The position numbers and the translations under genes were made by a program. Of a stretch of DNA of 64,000 bases, positions 18,456-27,273 are shown piece by piece. The DNA comes from Actibacterium mucosum KCTC 23349. GTDB taxonomy: Bacteria; Pseudomonadota; Alphaproteobacteria; Rhodobacterales; Rhodobacteraceae. The stretch covers positions 186,001 to 250,000 of the forward strand of contig NZ_JFKE01000001.1 in assembly GCF_000647975.1 (NCBI RefSeq). The letters run 5' to 3'. Under the pieces are notes generated by a model that was not told where the DNA came from, ran no database searches, and saw nothing but the letters and a program-made list of their open reading frames with translations. Within the stretch, counting starts at the first letter, position 1, and each line of letters begins with the position of its first letter.

Positions 18456-18942
18456 TTACCCCGTTTTCAACCCAGCCAAGCGCCATCTCGCGGAACGAGG
18501 CAAGGGGTGGGGTGCTGTCATTTGTGCACCACGCGGCGACCACGTGAACACGAAGTCTTCGTCGCGCAACTCGGTCAATGCGACGCTGGAACGTGCGGCC
18601 AAGGGGTGGTCGCGCGGCACCGCAACCACGAAGTCTTCGCTTTGCAACAGGGTGGACGCGATCTTGGCGCTGGCAGTCGGCGGGCGCGCAGGATGCCCAG
18701 ATCAATCTGGCCGTTTTCCAACGCCACAAGCTGCTCGGCGATCGTCATCTCGTGCAAGCGAAGCTCGATCCGTGGAAACGCGTGGCGGAAGGCACGAAAG
18801 AGGGCTGGTGACACGCTGAGCGTCGACGAGTGAATGAAGCCAAAGGTGAGCTGCCCGGCATGACCTGCCGCCACTTGGCGGACCTCCTGCGTGACATCGT
18901 CGATTTCAGACAGAATGCGGCGGGCGCTGTCCAGCAGGGACT
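18456..18942 (-). pseudogene. LysR-type regulator remnant (N-terminal part missing, frameshifted)
   Basis: Read on the minus strand, one frame gives SLLDSARRILSEIDDVTQEV, continuing GHAGQLTFGFIHSSTLSVSP and QIDLGILRARRLP, the effector-binding domain of a LysR regulator. Near 18680 the match jumps to another frame, which continues IASTLLQSEDFVVAVPRDHP and then degenerates. The helix-turn-helix part is absent. The 5' edge joins directly to a tctC fragment. A broken gene, not expressed as a functional regulator. Confidence 0.75.
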
Positions 18943-19188
18943 GGACCCGGCCACCAGTTCCGCGGCCAGTGTACCCGAGGCGCCGGGGCGGTTCACAAAA
19001 ACCAGCGGCACCGGGAAATGTTCCTGCGCCGCCCAGGCGATCAGACGTGCGGTTGCGTCAGTGCCACCACCAGCAGAGAACCCCACGATGATATTGATCG
19101 GGCGGTCCGGCTTCCATTCAGCCGCCGCTGTAAATGGCGTCAGGTCCAGAGCCGCCACAGCGGCCAGTTTTATCAGACGATTAAGCAA
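18943..19188 (-). pseudogene. TctC/Bug-family tricarboxylate-transporter binding protein, N-terminal remnant
   Basis: The first 82 codons give a signal peptide (MLNRLIKLAAVAALDLTPFT...) and the TctC N-terminus (WKPDRPINIIVGFSAGGGTD, NRPGASGTLAAELV). At about 18943 the similarity ends abruptly, just before the expected DGYT motif, and the sequence becomes that of a LysR regulator in another frame. This is a deletion junction between two genes. About 240 further residues of TctC are missing. Confidence 0.75.
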
Positions 19189-19364
19189 GTTTTCCTACCT
19201 AATACATGGTTCGAAATCGCGCTACTTTGGGTCATTAGATCAGTCCAATAGACAATTTGGGGCGATTTAATGCCGAATTGTTCTGGGACGAGGGCCACCC
19301 GTTGGAACAGTTTCGGGTTGACCCCCCGCTGACGCCCACACCAAATGGCGGGGGGGAAACTATC

Positions 19365-20234
19365 ATGACATCGACCGAACCTGTGACCTGCGTCGGGCCC
19401 GACAAGGCCCCGCGACCGGCCGGTTTCACACTGCCCGCGGGCGCGTGCGACAGCCATGCGCATGTATTCAATGACGCTTCGAACCTCGTCCCGGAACGGG
19501 CCTATACGCCCAGCCCCGCTTCGGTGGATGATTACCGGCACATGCTGTCCACGCTGGGTCTGAGCCGTGGCGTGATTGTGCAGCCCAGCGTCTATGGCGC
19601 TGACAACCGCGCCACGATGCAAGCCGTCGACGCCAGCAACGGAACCCTGCGTGCCGTTGTGGTTCTGCCAGACGATGCCGTGCCGGACCAGATTACCGAC
19701 TTGCACGCCCGGGGTGCCCGCGGCGCCCGTATCAACGCATTGCACTCGGAAGAGCGCGAGCGTGATACAATCACCCGCTGTGCCGACATGCTGGCCGATT
19801 TCGGTTGGCACCTGCAGATGCTGATCGATGTGTCGAAATTCGCCGCGCTGGAAGGGTTCGTGCGGGACCTGCCCGTTCCGGTGGTGTTTGATCACATGGG
19901 TCACGTGCCCATCGCGCAAGGAGTGGAGGCGCCGGGCTTTCAATCCGTTTTGCGGTTGATGAAAGATGGGCATGCATGGGCCAAGCTGTCAGCCCCCTAT
20001 CGCATGACGGCGCAGTCGCATCCGCCTTACACCGATCTTGCCCCTTTTGCGCAGGCATTGGTCGCGGCCAATCCCGATCAATGCCTTTGGGGCAGCGACT
20101 GGCCGCATCCGTTCATTCCCGTTGATATGCCCAATGACGGCGCGTTGCTGGACATGCTGGCCGATTGGGTGCCTGACACTGCGACGCGCAACCGCATTTT
20201 GGTCGACAACCCGGCGCGGCTATACGGGTTCTGA
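19365..20234 (+). CDS. Amidohydrolase family protein, LigI (2-pyrone-4,6-dicarboxylate lactonase)-like
   Basis: A 289-aa TIM-barrel hydrolase of the COG3618 type. The metal-site motif CDSHAHVF follows the N-terminal PAGA, and the later landmarks VFDHMGH and WGSDWPHP with the end NPARLYGF match LigI-like lactonases and their relatives, including D-galactarolactone isomerase. The ATG at 19365 has a GGGGGGAAAC site upstream; a longer frame starts before it. Family members open or move lactone rings of dicarboxylates. The tctC and lysR fragments next to it suggest it was part of a larger uptake-and-lactonase cluster now mostly lost. Exact substrate unknown. Confidence 0.85.
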   Translation: MTSTEPVTCVGPDKAPRPAGFTLPAGACDSHAHVFNDASNLVPERAYTPSPASVDDYRHMLSTLGLSRGVIVQPSVYGADNRATMQAVDASNGTLRAVVVLPDDAVPDQITDLHARGARGARINALHSEERERDTITRCADMLADFGWHLQMLIDVSKFAALEGFVRDLPVPVVFDHMGHVPIAQGVEAPGFQSVLRLMKDGHAWAKLSAPYRMTAQSHPPYTDLAPFAQALVAANPDQCLWGSDWPHPFIPVDMPNDGALLDMLADWVPDTATRNRILVDNPARLYGF

Positions 20235-20295
20235 CGGCGTCACCTCGCGTTTCATGTTAGGATAACGGCGAAGCGAATTGCCGCGTCGGGTGAAC

Positions 20296-20334
20296 TTGCA
20301 ACTCTGTTGCGTTTGGTATACTGGCGTATACAAA
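20296..20334 (+). promoter_or_regulatory. acnB promoter candidate with overlapping operator dyad
   Basis: TTGCAA (20296-20301) and TATACT (20317-20322), 15 bp apart, could be -35 and -10 elements. The dyad GTATAC-TGGC-GTATAC (20316-20330), extended by TTTG on the left and AAAC on the right, overlaps the -10. GntR-type repressors bind similar TATAC dyads; no regulator is identified. Confidence 0.4.
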
Positions 20335-20399
20335 CGCGATTCCGGCCGCGCCGCGCGCCCTAAATTCATTCGCCAAACCGCCAAAAAGTGGATCCCGTC

Positions 20400-23192
20400 A
20401 TGAGCCTTTATCAAGACTACCTGCAGGAAATTGAAACCCGCAAAGAGCAGGGCCTGAGCCCCAAGCCAATTGATGGTGCAGATCTGGCGCAAGAGATTAT
20501 CGCCCAGATCAAGGACCCCGCGAACGCGCATCGCGCCGACAGCCTGAACCACTTTATCTACAACACCCTGCCCGGCACGACGAGTGCTGCCGGCGTGAAG
20601 GCCGAGTTCCTGAAAGAGATCATCTTGGGCCAGGCCTCGGTTGAAGAGATCTCGACCGAATTTGCCTTCGAACTTCTGAGCCACATGAAGGGCGGCCCCT
20701 CGGTGCGCGTTCTGCTGGACCTGACCCTTGGGGCCGATGCGGCGATCGCAGGTCAGGCTGCCGAGGTGCTGAAGACCCAGGTATTCCTTTACGAGGCAGA
20801 TACCGACCGTTTGGAAGAGGCTTATAAGGCCGGAAACAAAGTGGCCGAAGATATCCTGCAAAGCTATGCGCAGGCCGAGTTCTTCACCAAGCTGCCCGAG
20901 CTGGACGAAGAGGTGAAAGTGGTCACCTATATCGCCGCCGAAGGCGATATCTCGACCGACTTGCTGAGCCCCGGCGCCGAGGCGCATTCGCGCTCGGACC
21001 GCGAATTGCACGGCAAATGCATGATCACGCCCGAGGCGCAGCAAGAGATCGAAGCGCTCAAGATCAAGCACCCCGATGCCCGCGTGATGCTGATCGCGGA
21101 AAAGGGCACGATGGGCGTGGGTTCCAGCCGTATGTCGGGCGTTAACAACGTGGCCCTGTGGACCGGCAAACAAGCCAGCCCCTATGTGCCTTTCGTGAAC
21201 TATGCCCCTGTTGTGGCTGGCACCAACGGCATTTCGCCGATCTTCCTGACCACCGTGGGCGTGACCGGCGGCATCGGTGTCGACCTGAAAAACTGGGTCC
21301 GCAAGGTCGACGAGGACGGCAACCCGATCCTTAACAACGATGGCAACCCGATCCTGGAACAGAAATACTCGGTCGAAACCGGCACGGTTCTGACGATCAA
21401 CACCAAGACCAAAAAGCTTTATAACGAAGATGGCTCGGAAGAGCTGGTCGACATGGCTGGATCGTTCACACCGCAAAAGATGGAGTTCATGAAGGCCGGC
21501 GGTTCCTACGCCATTGTCTTCGGTAAGAAACTGCAGACATTTGCCGCCGAAACGCTGGGTGTCGAGGCTCCGTTGGTTTTCGCCCCGTCCAAGGAAATCA
21601 GCCACGAGGGTCAGGGTCTGACCGCGGTTGAAAAGATCTTTAACACCAACGCACGCGGTGCAACGCCGGGCAAGGTTCTGCATGCGGGTTCGGATGTGCG
21701 CGTGAAGGTCAACATCGTTGGTTCGCAGGACACCACCGGCCTGATGACCAGCCAGGAACTGGAAGCAATGGCCGCCACGGTCATCTCGCCATCGGTCGAT
21801 GGTGCGTATCAGTCGGGCTGTCACACGGCGTCTGTCTGGGACAAGAAGGCACAGGCCAACATCCCGCGACTGATGAAGTTCATGAATGATTTCGGCCTGA
21901 TCACTGCGCGTGACCCGCAGGGCGAATACCATGCGATGACGGACGTGATCCACAAAGTGTTGAATGACATCACTGTCAGCGACTGGGACATCATCATCGG
22001 CGGCGACAGCCACACCCGGATGTCCAAGGGCGTGGCTTTTGGTGCAGACTCGGGCACCGTTGCGCTGGCGCTGGCCACGGGCGAGGCATCGATGCCGATC
22101 CCGGAATCCGTGAAGGTGACCTTCAAGGGCAACATGGCCGATCACATGGACTTCCGCGATGTGGTGCACGCAACGCAGGCGCAGATGCTCGAGCAGCACG
22201 GCGACAACGTCTTTCAGGGTCGCATCATCGAAGTGCATATCGGCACGTTGATGGCGGACCAGGCCTTTACCTTCACCGACTGGACGGCCGAGATGAAGGC
22301 GAAGGCGTCGATCTGTATCTCGAATGACGACACGCTGATTGCGTCGCTGGAACTGGCCAAGGGCCGCATCCAGATCATGATCGACAAGGGCATGGACAAC
22401 GAGGCCGCCACACTGCAAGGGCTGATTGACAAGGCCGACGAACGCATCGCGCAAATCCGCTCGGGCGAGAAACCGGCACTGGTGCCCGATGAAAACGCCA
22501 AGTACTTCGCCGAGGTTGTGGTGGATCTGGACGAGATCATCGAACCCATGATCGCCGACCCCGATGTCCATAATGCCGACGTATCCAAGCGTTACACCCA
22601 CGACACGATCCGCCCGATCTCGTTCTACAACGCCGACAAAAAGGTCGATCTGGGCTTTGTTGGCTCGTGCATGGTGCACAAGGGCGACATGAAGATCGTG
22701 GCCCAGATGCTGCGCAACCTCGAGGCCGCGAACGGCAAGGTCGAATTCAACGCCCCGTTGGTGGTGGCCGCGCCGACCTACAACATCATCGACGAGCTGA
22801 AAGAGGAAGGCGACTGGGAAATCCTGCAGCGCTATTCGGGTTTCGAGTTCGACGACATGTTCCCCAAAGCACAGGCGCGGACCGAGTACGAGAATATCCT
22901 CTACCTTGAACGTCCAGGCTGTAACCTGTGCATGGGCAACCAGGAAAAGGCGGCCAAGGGTGACACGGTTCTGGCCACCTCGACCCGCCTGTTTCAAGGC
23001 CGCGTTGTGGCTGACAGCCCCACCAAGAAAGGGGAATCGCTGTTGGGTTCAACCCCGGTTGTGGTCTTGTCTGCCATTCTGGGCCGCACGCCCACGCTGG
23101 AGGAATACAAAACTGCCGTCGAAGGCATCGACCTGACCAAGTTCGCCCCGCCCAAGCAAACCCCGCTGGACAGCCGTTCGGTGCACTTCTAA
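20400..23192 (+). CDS. acnB: Bifunctional aconitate hydratase 2 / 2-methylisocitrate dehydratase AcnB
   Basis: A 930-aa protein that interconverts citrate and isocitrate in the TCA cycle using a [4Fe-4S] cluster. The domain order is that of AcnB: HEAT-like domain first (about 1-160), swivel domain, then the catalytic core. The cluster ligands are Cys757 (GFVGSCMVHKG) and Cys841 and Cys844 (CNLCMGNQ). It is longer than the E. coli protein (865 aa), with an insertion near 300-350 that contains a short internal duplication (DGNPILNNDGNPIL). Start chosen at the ATG at 20400 (MSLYQDYLQEIE), the usual AcnB start; a GTG four codons earlier is possible. Single-gene unit ended by a strong terminator. 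Confidence 0.97.
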   Translation: MSLYQDYLQEIETRKEQGLSPKPIDGADLAQEIIAQIKDPANAHRADSLNHFIYNTLPGTTSAAGVKAEFLKEIILGQASVEEISTEFAFELLSHMKGGPSVRVLLDLTLGADAAIAGQAAEVLKTQVFLYEADTDRLEEAYKAGNKVAEDILQSYAQAEFFTKLPELDEEVKVVTYIAAEGDISTDLLSPGAEAHSRSDRELHGKCMITPEAQQEIEALKIKHPDARVMLIAEKGTMGVGSSRMSGVNNVALWTGKQASPYVPFVNYAPVVAGTNGISPIFLTTVGVTGGIGVDLKNWVRKVDEDGNPILNNDGNPILEQKYSVETGTVLTINTKTKKLYNEDGSEELVDMAGSFTPQKMEFMKAGGSYAIVFGKKLQTFAAETLGVEAPLVFAPSKEISHEGQGLTAVEKIFNTNARGATPGKVLHAGSDVRVKVNIVGSQDTTGLMTSQELEAMAATVISPSVDGAYQSGCHTASVWDKKAQANIPRLMKFMNDFGLITARDPQGEYHAMTDVIHKVLNDITVSDWDIIIGGDSHTRMSKGVAFGADSGTVALALATGEASMPIPESVKVTFKGNMADHMDFRDVVHATQAQMLEQHGDNVFQGRIIEVHIGTLMADQAFTFTDWTAEMKAKASICISNDDTLIASLELAKGRIQIMIDKGMDNEAATLQGLIDKADERIAQIRSGEKPALVPDENAKYFAEVVVDLDEIIEPMIADPDVHNADVSKRYTHDTIRPISFYNADKKVDLGFVGSCMVHKGDMKIVAQMLRNLEAANGKVEFNAPLVVAAPTYNIIDELKEEGDWEILQRYSGFEFDDMFPKAQARTEYENILYLERPGCNLCMGNQEKAAKGDTVLATSTRLFQGRVVADSPTKKGESLLGSTPVVVLSAILGRTPTLEEYKTAVEGIDLTKFAPPKQTPLDSRSVHF

Positions 23193-23202
23193 CCAAGACA
23201 AG

Positions 23203-23228
23203 GGCGCGGGTTAACCCCGCGCCTTTTT
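23203..23228 (+). terminator. Rho-independent terminator of acnB
   Basis: An 8-bp GC stem (GGCGCGGG with CCCGCGCC), 5-nt loop, directly followed by TTTTT, 10 bases after the acnB stop. Confidence 0.85.
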
Positions 23229-23420
23229 CATTGCCAAAGATAAGAAGGTAGTCGCCCAAACGGCAGCGGACGATGGGCCGATCTCTTTACCCCTTTTCTT
23301 CTCGATTGTCGCACCAAATTGACCCGTTTCCCGGTCTTGAGGTTCGTTACTCCTTTGTGCGAGAAGTGTTTCGAAACCAGTGGTGCGACCTGTGTACCCT
23401 ACTGTTCTGGAGGTTTTTCA

Positions 23421-25145
23421 ATGCGGCAGAACCGGGGGCCTCTTGGCAGAGTCATCCAAGCTTTTCGCGGTCAGAATCTAGGATCCTCGGAACCCAGTTT
23501 GGGTAGTGTCTGCATTTCCATGGTTCGCAACGAACAGGACATCATCGAACCCTTTATTCGTCACAATATCCGTTTCTTTGACTTGATGTTTGTTCTCGAC
23601 AATGGGTCGACGGACAAGACCAGGCAGATTCTGGTTGATTGCGCTCGGGAATTTGGGTCCCTTTGCGTCTCTGACATCCCAAATGCAGAGTACGATCAGG
23701 GCCGCTTCATGACCGAAGCTATGCGTTATGTTCAGGCCGCCTGCTTCGCCGATTTCGTTGCGTTTCTAGATGCCGACGAATTCATAGAAGCGGAAGATCG
23801 CCAATCCTTTGACGCCGCTGTCAGCACCATTCCCAAAGGCTTCTTCGGCAAGATGAAGTGGAAAACCCTTCTCCCCGATCCTTCGATTTCTGAACAACAA
23901 AACCCAGACTGCCTGGACCGAATGACTTGGCAAAGACGCGTGGAAAGCCCGCAATACGTCAAAGGCATCTATCGCGCCGGCGGGTCTCTGTGTCTCGATT
24001 GTGTCGTCGATCAAGGGAACCATGCGTTCAGATTTCTAAACGGTAAGCTTCGCAGGTCGATTGATCTGAACAAGCTCAGCTTGCTTCATCTTCCGATCCG
24101 CAGCTCTAACCAAACGCTTGCAAAAGGCGTAAACGGATGGCGCGCAAATCTTGCACGTTCAGAAGTACCCGGCGATGCAGCGTTTCAGTGGAAACGGCTT
24201 CACGATCTGTACGAAGAAGGACGCAAGACTCTGGATTCGGCTGAGCTTGCTCACGAAGCCATGTTGTATGCACAAACAAGAGCACCAGAGGCTTGGAAGG
24301 AAAACGCGGTCGAATTTGAACACCAAATCGTGAGAAAACGATCGTTCTCAGACGGCCTTTCCGCCTCAATCGAGACGTTGTTGAAACCCGAACGCCCCGC
24401 GCCGCCGTCTGCTGCTTACATTCCGGCAAAGAGCAACTCCGAGTCTCGTTCCACTGCCAAAATTGAACATGCCTTTGACGACAAGTGGCATTGGGATCAT
24501 TTCTTTCTGGACATCCCCCCAATCCAATTCGGTTTGGACAAATTCGAACCCAATTCCTGTCTGGATGTCGGGTGCGGAACTGGTGCTTTGTTGGACTTTC
24601 TTACCCGTTCTGGCGTCGACACAATTCTCGGGGTGGATGGCATCAGACCAGAAGCAACCATGCTTGATCCAAAGGACTATGTGCAAGGTGACCTGGAGCA
24701 GCCGCTTGAACTGAACCGGCATTTCGACTTGGTTGTTTGTTTAGAGGTGGTCGAGCACGTCGATCCCACCAATACCGGCACCATTTTCGAATCCATTTCC
24801 CGTCACGCAAAAAACCGAATTTTGTTTTCCATGGCTGAACCGGGGCAACCCGGGAACCAACACATCAATTGTTTGTCCATGGAAGAGGTCCTGAATAAAT
24901 GGGCACAATTTGGGTGGTACCCGGTGCTGGAGGATACTTTGGCGCTCAGGGCCGTGTCGTCTCTTTCCTGGTTCCGCCGTAACTTGCTTTTGTTGGAGAG
25001 AACCAGGAAATCCAATCATCAGGAAACCGGCGAAGTTTTGCGTAGAATTGGCGCTAGAAAACACGACTGGTACAGTCAAAATGGCGGCATTCGGCGTTTC
25101 CCGTTCAACGAGACCGAGATGCCCGAGGGCAAAGGCTACGTCTAG
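23421..25145 (+). CDS. Fusion of GT2-type glycosyltransferase and SAM-dependent methyltransferase
   Basis: A 574-aa protein. Residues 35-250 carry a GT2_4-type glycosyltransferase: CISMVRNEQDIIEPFIRHN, LDNGSTDKT and the Asp motif FLDADEF. Residues 250-370 form a linker rich in charged residues. Residues 370-560 hold a class I methyltransferase with the SAM-binding CLDVGCGTGALLDFL and the CLEVVEHVDP motif. GGAGG lies 8 bases before the chosen ATG at 23421; a longer frame is ignored. It probably builds and methylates a surface glycan or glycoconjugate in the cytoplasm. It stands alone, and its base composition is visibly poorer in GC than acnB, so acquisition by transfer is possible. Confidence 0.85.
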   Translation: MRQNRGPLGRVIQAFRGQNLGSSEPSLGSVCISMVRNEQDIIEPFIRHNIRFFDLMFVLDNGSTDKTRQILVDCAREFGSLCVSDIPNAEYDQGRFMTEAMRYVQAACFADFVAFLDADEFIEAEDRQSFDAAVSTIPKGFFGKMKWKTLLPDPSISEQQNPDCLDRMTWQRRVESPQYVKGIYRAGGSLCLDCVVDQGNHAFRFLNGKLRRSIDLNKLSLLHLPIRSSNQTLAKGVNGWRANLARSEVPGDAAFQWKRLHDLYEEGRKTLDSAELAHEAMLYAQTRAPEAWKENAVEFEHQIVRKRSFSDGLSASIETLLKPERPAPPSAAYIPAKSNSESRSTAKIEHAFDDKWHWDHFFLDIPPIQFGLDKFEPNSCLDVGCGTGALLDFLTRSGVDTILGVDGIRPEATMLDPKDYVQGDLEQPLELNRHFDLVVCLEVVEHVDPTNTGTIFESISRHAKNRILFSMAEPGQPGNQHINCLSMEEVLNKWAQFGWYPVLEDTLALRAVSSLSWFRRNLLLLERTRKSNHQETGEVLRRIGARKHDWYSQNGGIRRFPFNETEMPEGKGYV

Positions 25146-25260
25146 AATCCAACATTCTTTGGCGGGCCCTGCAAGCGACGACAGACGGTGACTCCCTCCT
25201 CCGGCGTGTCAGGTACTTTACAGTTTTAATGGGGTGGTAACCGATCGACTGGCAGTCCCG

Positions 25261-26172
25261 TTACCGCCCCCATTTCAGGACCATAGGGTCCAGAGGTTTC
25301 AAGAGGTCGATCAAGCGCGACCGTATCGCCGGGTGCAGCGGGGCGATGGGGTGGCGGCAGAACTCGGATTTGATCACTCCGCCCTCCACCATCGCTGCCT
25401 TGCAGGATTGCCAGCCGCATTGGCGGTTCTCGTGGTTGATCGCCATGGCCACGCGGCCATAGGCGGCGGTGGCTTCGTCGATCCGGCCCGCGTGGAAATG
25501 GGTGATCACCGGCTTGATCTGATCCACGATCATGCCGCTGGTCATCGACCCGGTTGCGCCCGCATCCAGATCCGCCAGCAGGGTGATGGCCTCTTCCCCG
25601 TCAAACGGGGCCTCGATCGCGTCGCCCCCTGCCGCAATCAGATCGCGCAGTTTGTTGGCCGCGCGCGGGCATTCAATCTTGAACAGCTTCACCATCTCGA
25701 TCTCTTGCGCCATCTTCACCAGCAGCGGCACCGGCAGGTCAACGCCCGAGAGCGGCGCATCCTGCACCATGATCGGAATGCCAACCTGCCCGACAGCCGC
25801 GAATTGCTCGAATGTCTGCTGCGCGTTCCCTTTCAGAAGCGCGCCGTGATAAGGCGGCATCATCATCACGATATCGGCGCCCAGATCTTTGGCGAACTGC
25901 GCGCGCTCCACGGCGATCTGCGTTGCGAAATGGCTGATCGTGACAATCACCGGCACGCGACCCGCGACATGTTCCAGGCTGTGGCGCGTCAGCACCTCGC
26001 GCTCGGCATCCGAAATCAGGAACTGTTCCGAGAAATTGGCCAGAATGCAGATCCCGTCCGCCCTCTGGTCAATCAGGCAATCGAGCACGCGTTTCATACC
26101 GTCAAGATCAAGCGTGCCGTCGTCGTGAAACGGTGTAGGCGCAACAGGCCAGATTCCAGAATAGGGGGTCAT
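25261..26172 (-). CDS. L-2-keto-3-deoxyarabonate dehydratase (DapA/DHDPS superfamily)
   Basis: A 303-aa class I aldolase-type TIM barrel. The sequence follows the Azospirillum L-2-keto-3-deoxyarabonate dehydratase closely: GIWPVAPTPF at the start, ICILANFSEQF, MMPPYHGA, MVQDAP, the Schiff-base Lys165 in LFKIE, GPFDGEEAI-like PFDGEEAITLLADLDAGATG, and NHENRQCG. The Tyr of true dihydrodipicolinate synthase is missing, which argues against lysine synthesis. The enzyme turns L-2-keto-3-deoxyarabonate into 2-oxoglutarate semialdehyde in the oxidative L-arabinose pathway. No other gene of that pathway is adjacent, but L-arabinose is a common pectin side-chain sugar, so it may serve the locus to the left. 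Confidence 0.88.
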   Translation of the reverse strand: MTPYSGIWPVAPTPFHDDGTLDLDGMKRVLDCLIDQRADGICILANFSEQFLISDAEREVLTRHSLEHVAGRVPVIVTISHFATQIAVERAQFAKDLGADIVMMMPPYHGALLKGNAQQTFEQFAAVGQVGIPIMVQDAPLSGVDLPVPLLVKMAQEIEMVKLFKIECPRAANKLRDLIAAGGDAIEAPFDGEEAITLLADLDAGATGSMTSGMIVDQIKPVITHFHAGRIDEATAAYGRVAMAINHENRQCGWQSCKAAMVEGGVIKSEFCRHPIAPLHPAIRSRLIDLLKPLDPMVLKWGR

Positions 26173-26356
26173 GGTTCAGCTCCTGAATGCTGTCAAAACG
26201 CGTCGGTCCGGCGAAATTTCGACAGGCCGACGCAGATTATTAATATTTTCGATTGCAACTTCGTTCTCTGGGCCCACCGATGTCAAGCCACGTCGGTACT
26301 TTGACCAACCGGTTCCGTGACAATTTGCAAGGGCCGACGCTTAGCCCTTTCACTTT

Positions 26357-26373
26357 CTTAGAATTGTTCTAAG
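26357..26373 (+). promoter_or_regulatory. ICE-type box (Irr operator) before the ZIP transporter
   Basis: CTTAGAA-TTG-TTCTAAG is a perfect 7-bp inverted repeat with a 3-bp spacer, 27 bases before the ATG. Its core TTAGAAnnnTTCTAA equals the iron control element bound by Irr in Rhizobiales and Rhodobacteraceae (established motif TTTAGAAnnnTTCTAAA). Confidence 0.7.
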
Positions 26374-26399
26374 TTGGTGAGCGTGAACCCCATTTAGTC

Positions 26400-27188
26400 A
26401 TGACGCACCCCATTGCCGTCATGACAACGCAGCCGCCGGAGCCCAAATTGGACCCGCTATACTTTGTCTTCCTCGCCGCGCTTGTCACGGCCTTGGCCAC
26501 AGGGCTTGGTCCCCTGCCCCTTGCCATCTGGCGCACGATGTCGCCAAAGGCCGTTTCGATCTGCAACGGAATCGCCGCCGGTCTGATGATCGCAGCCAGT
26601 TTCAGCCTGTTGCAGGAAGGGTACCAACTTGACCCGATCCGTACCATTCTGGGTCTGGTTGGTGGGTTCGTGTTTATTGCGATCAGCCACCGTATCATGG
26701 AACGGCACGAGGATTTTCACATCGGTGCCATTCAGGGTGCTGATGCCATCAAAATGCTGATGATCGTTGGGATCATGACCTTGCATTCCGCAGCCGAAGG
26801 GATCGGCGTCGGTGTTGCCTATGCCGGTGAAGACAACCTGGGTCAGTTCATTACCGCCGCAATCGCGGTGCACAACATCCCCGAGGGCCTTGCCATTGCG
26901 CTTGTCCTTGTGCCTCGTGGTGCCAAGGTTTGGCAGGCCGTCGGGTGGAGCATCTTCTCTAGCCTGCCACAGCCACTTCTCGCGGTGCCAGCCTTCATGT
27001 TCGTCACGTTCTTCACCCCGTTCCTGCCGGTTGGGCTGGGCTTGGCCGCCGGCGCAATGATCTGGATGACGTTGTCCGAGCTTGTGCCAGAGGCCTTGGA
27101 AAACGCCACCAGCCCAATGATTGCAAGCGCGGTCACAATGGCAATCGCCGGGATGATGGTTTTTGAGCTGTTGCTGAGAACAATTTAG
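26400..27188 (+). CDS. ZIP family metal transporter
   Basis: A 262-aa inner-membrane protein with about eight membrane segments. The two ZIP metal motifs are clear: HSAAEGIGVG (TM4) and HNIPEGLAIAL (TM5). ZIP proteins bring divalent metal (zinc, iron, manganese) into the cytoplasm or, in some bacteria, act as exporters. The Irr-type box just upstream suggests control by iron through haem-sensing Irr. A second ATG seven codons later (26421) is a possible start. It is a single gene, divergent from the keto-deoxyarabonate dehydratase gene; the small secreted protein follows 85 bases later. Confidence 0.92.
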   Translation: MTHPIAVMTTQPPEPKLDPLYFVFLAALVTALATGLGPLPLAIWRTMSPKAVSICNGIAAGLMIAASFSLLQEGYQLDPIRTILGLVGGFVFIAISHRIMERHEDFHIGAIQGADAIKMLMIVGIMTLHSAAEGIGVGVAYAGEDNLGQFITAAIAVHNIPEGLAIALVLVPRGAKVWQAVGWSIFSSLPQPLLAVPAFMFVTFFTPFLPVGLGLAAGAMIWMTLSELVPEALENATSPMIASAVTMAIAGMMVFELLLRTI

Positions 27189-27273
27189 CAGCCTTACCCA
27201 CTAGACGTTAAACCATGTGCAGCCCGTCGAAAATGTGGAAGAACCTGATGACGATGACCCGCGTAGCCGTACA

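Noticed and set aside
20220-22997. A 925-codon open frame on the minus strand opposite acnB
   Set aside because: acnB is certain in the other direction; the antisense frame has no domain, and such frames are usual opposite GC-rich genes with strong third-position bias.
25261-26172. Reading the DapA-superfamily gene as dihydrodipicolinate synthase
   Set aside because: The conserved Tyr of DHDPS is missing and the sequence blocks follow L-2-keto-3-deoxyarabonate dehydratase.
25234-26304. 356-codon plus-strand frame opposite the keto-deoxyarabonate dehydratase
   Set aside because: The dehydratase is well supported; the antisense translation is His/Arg-rich noise.
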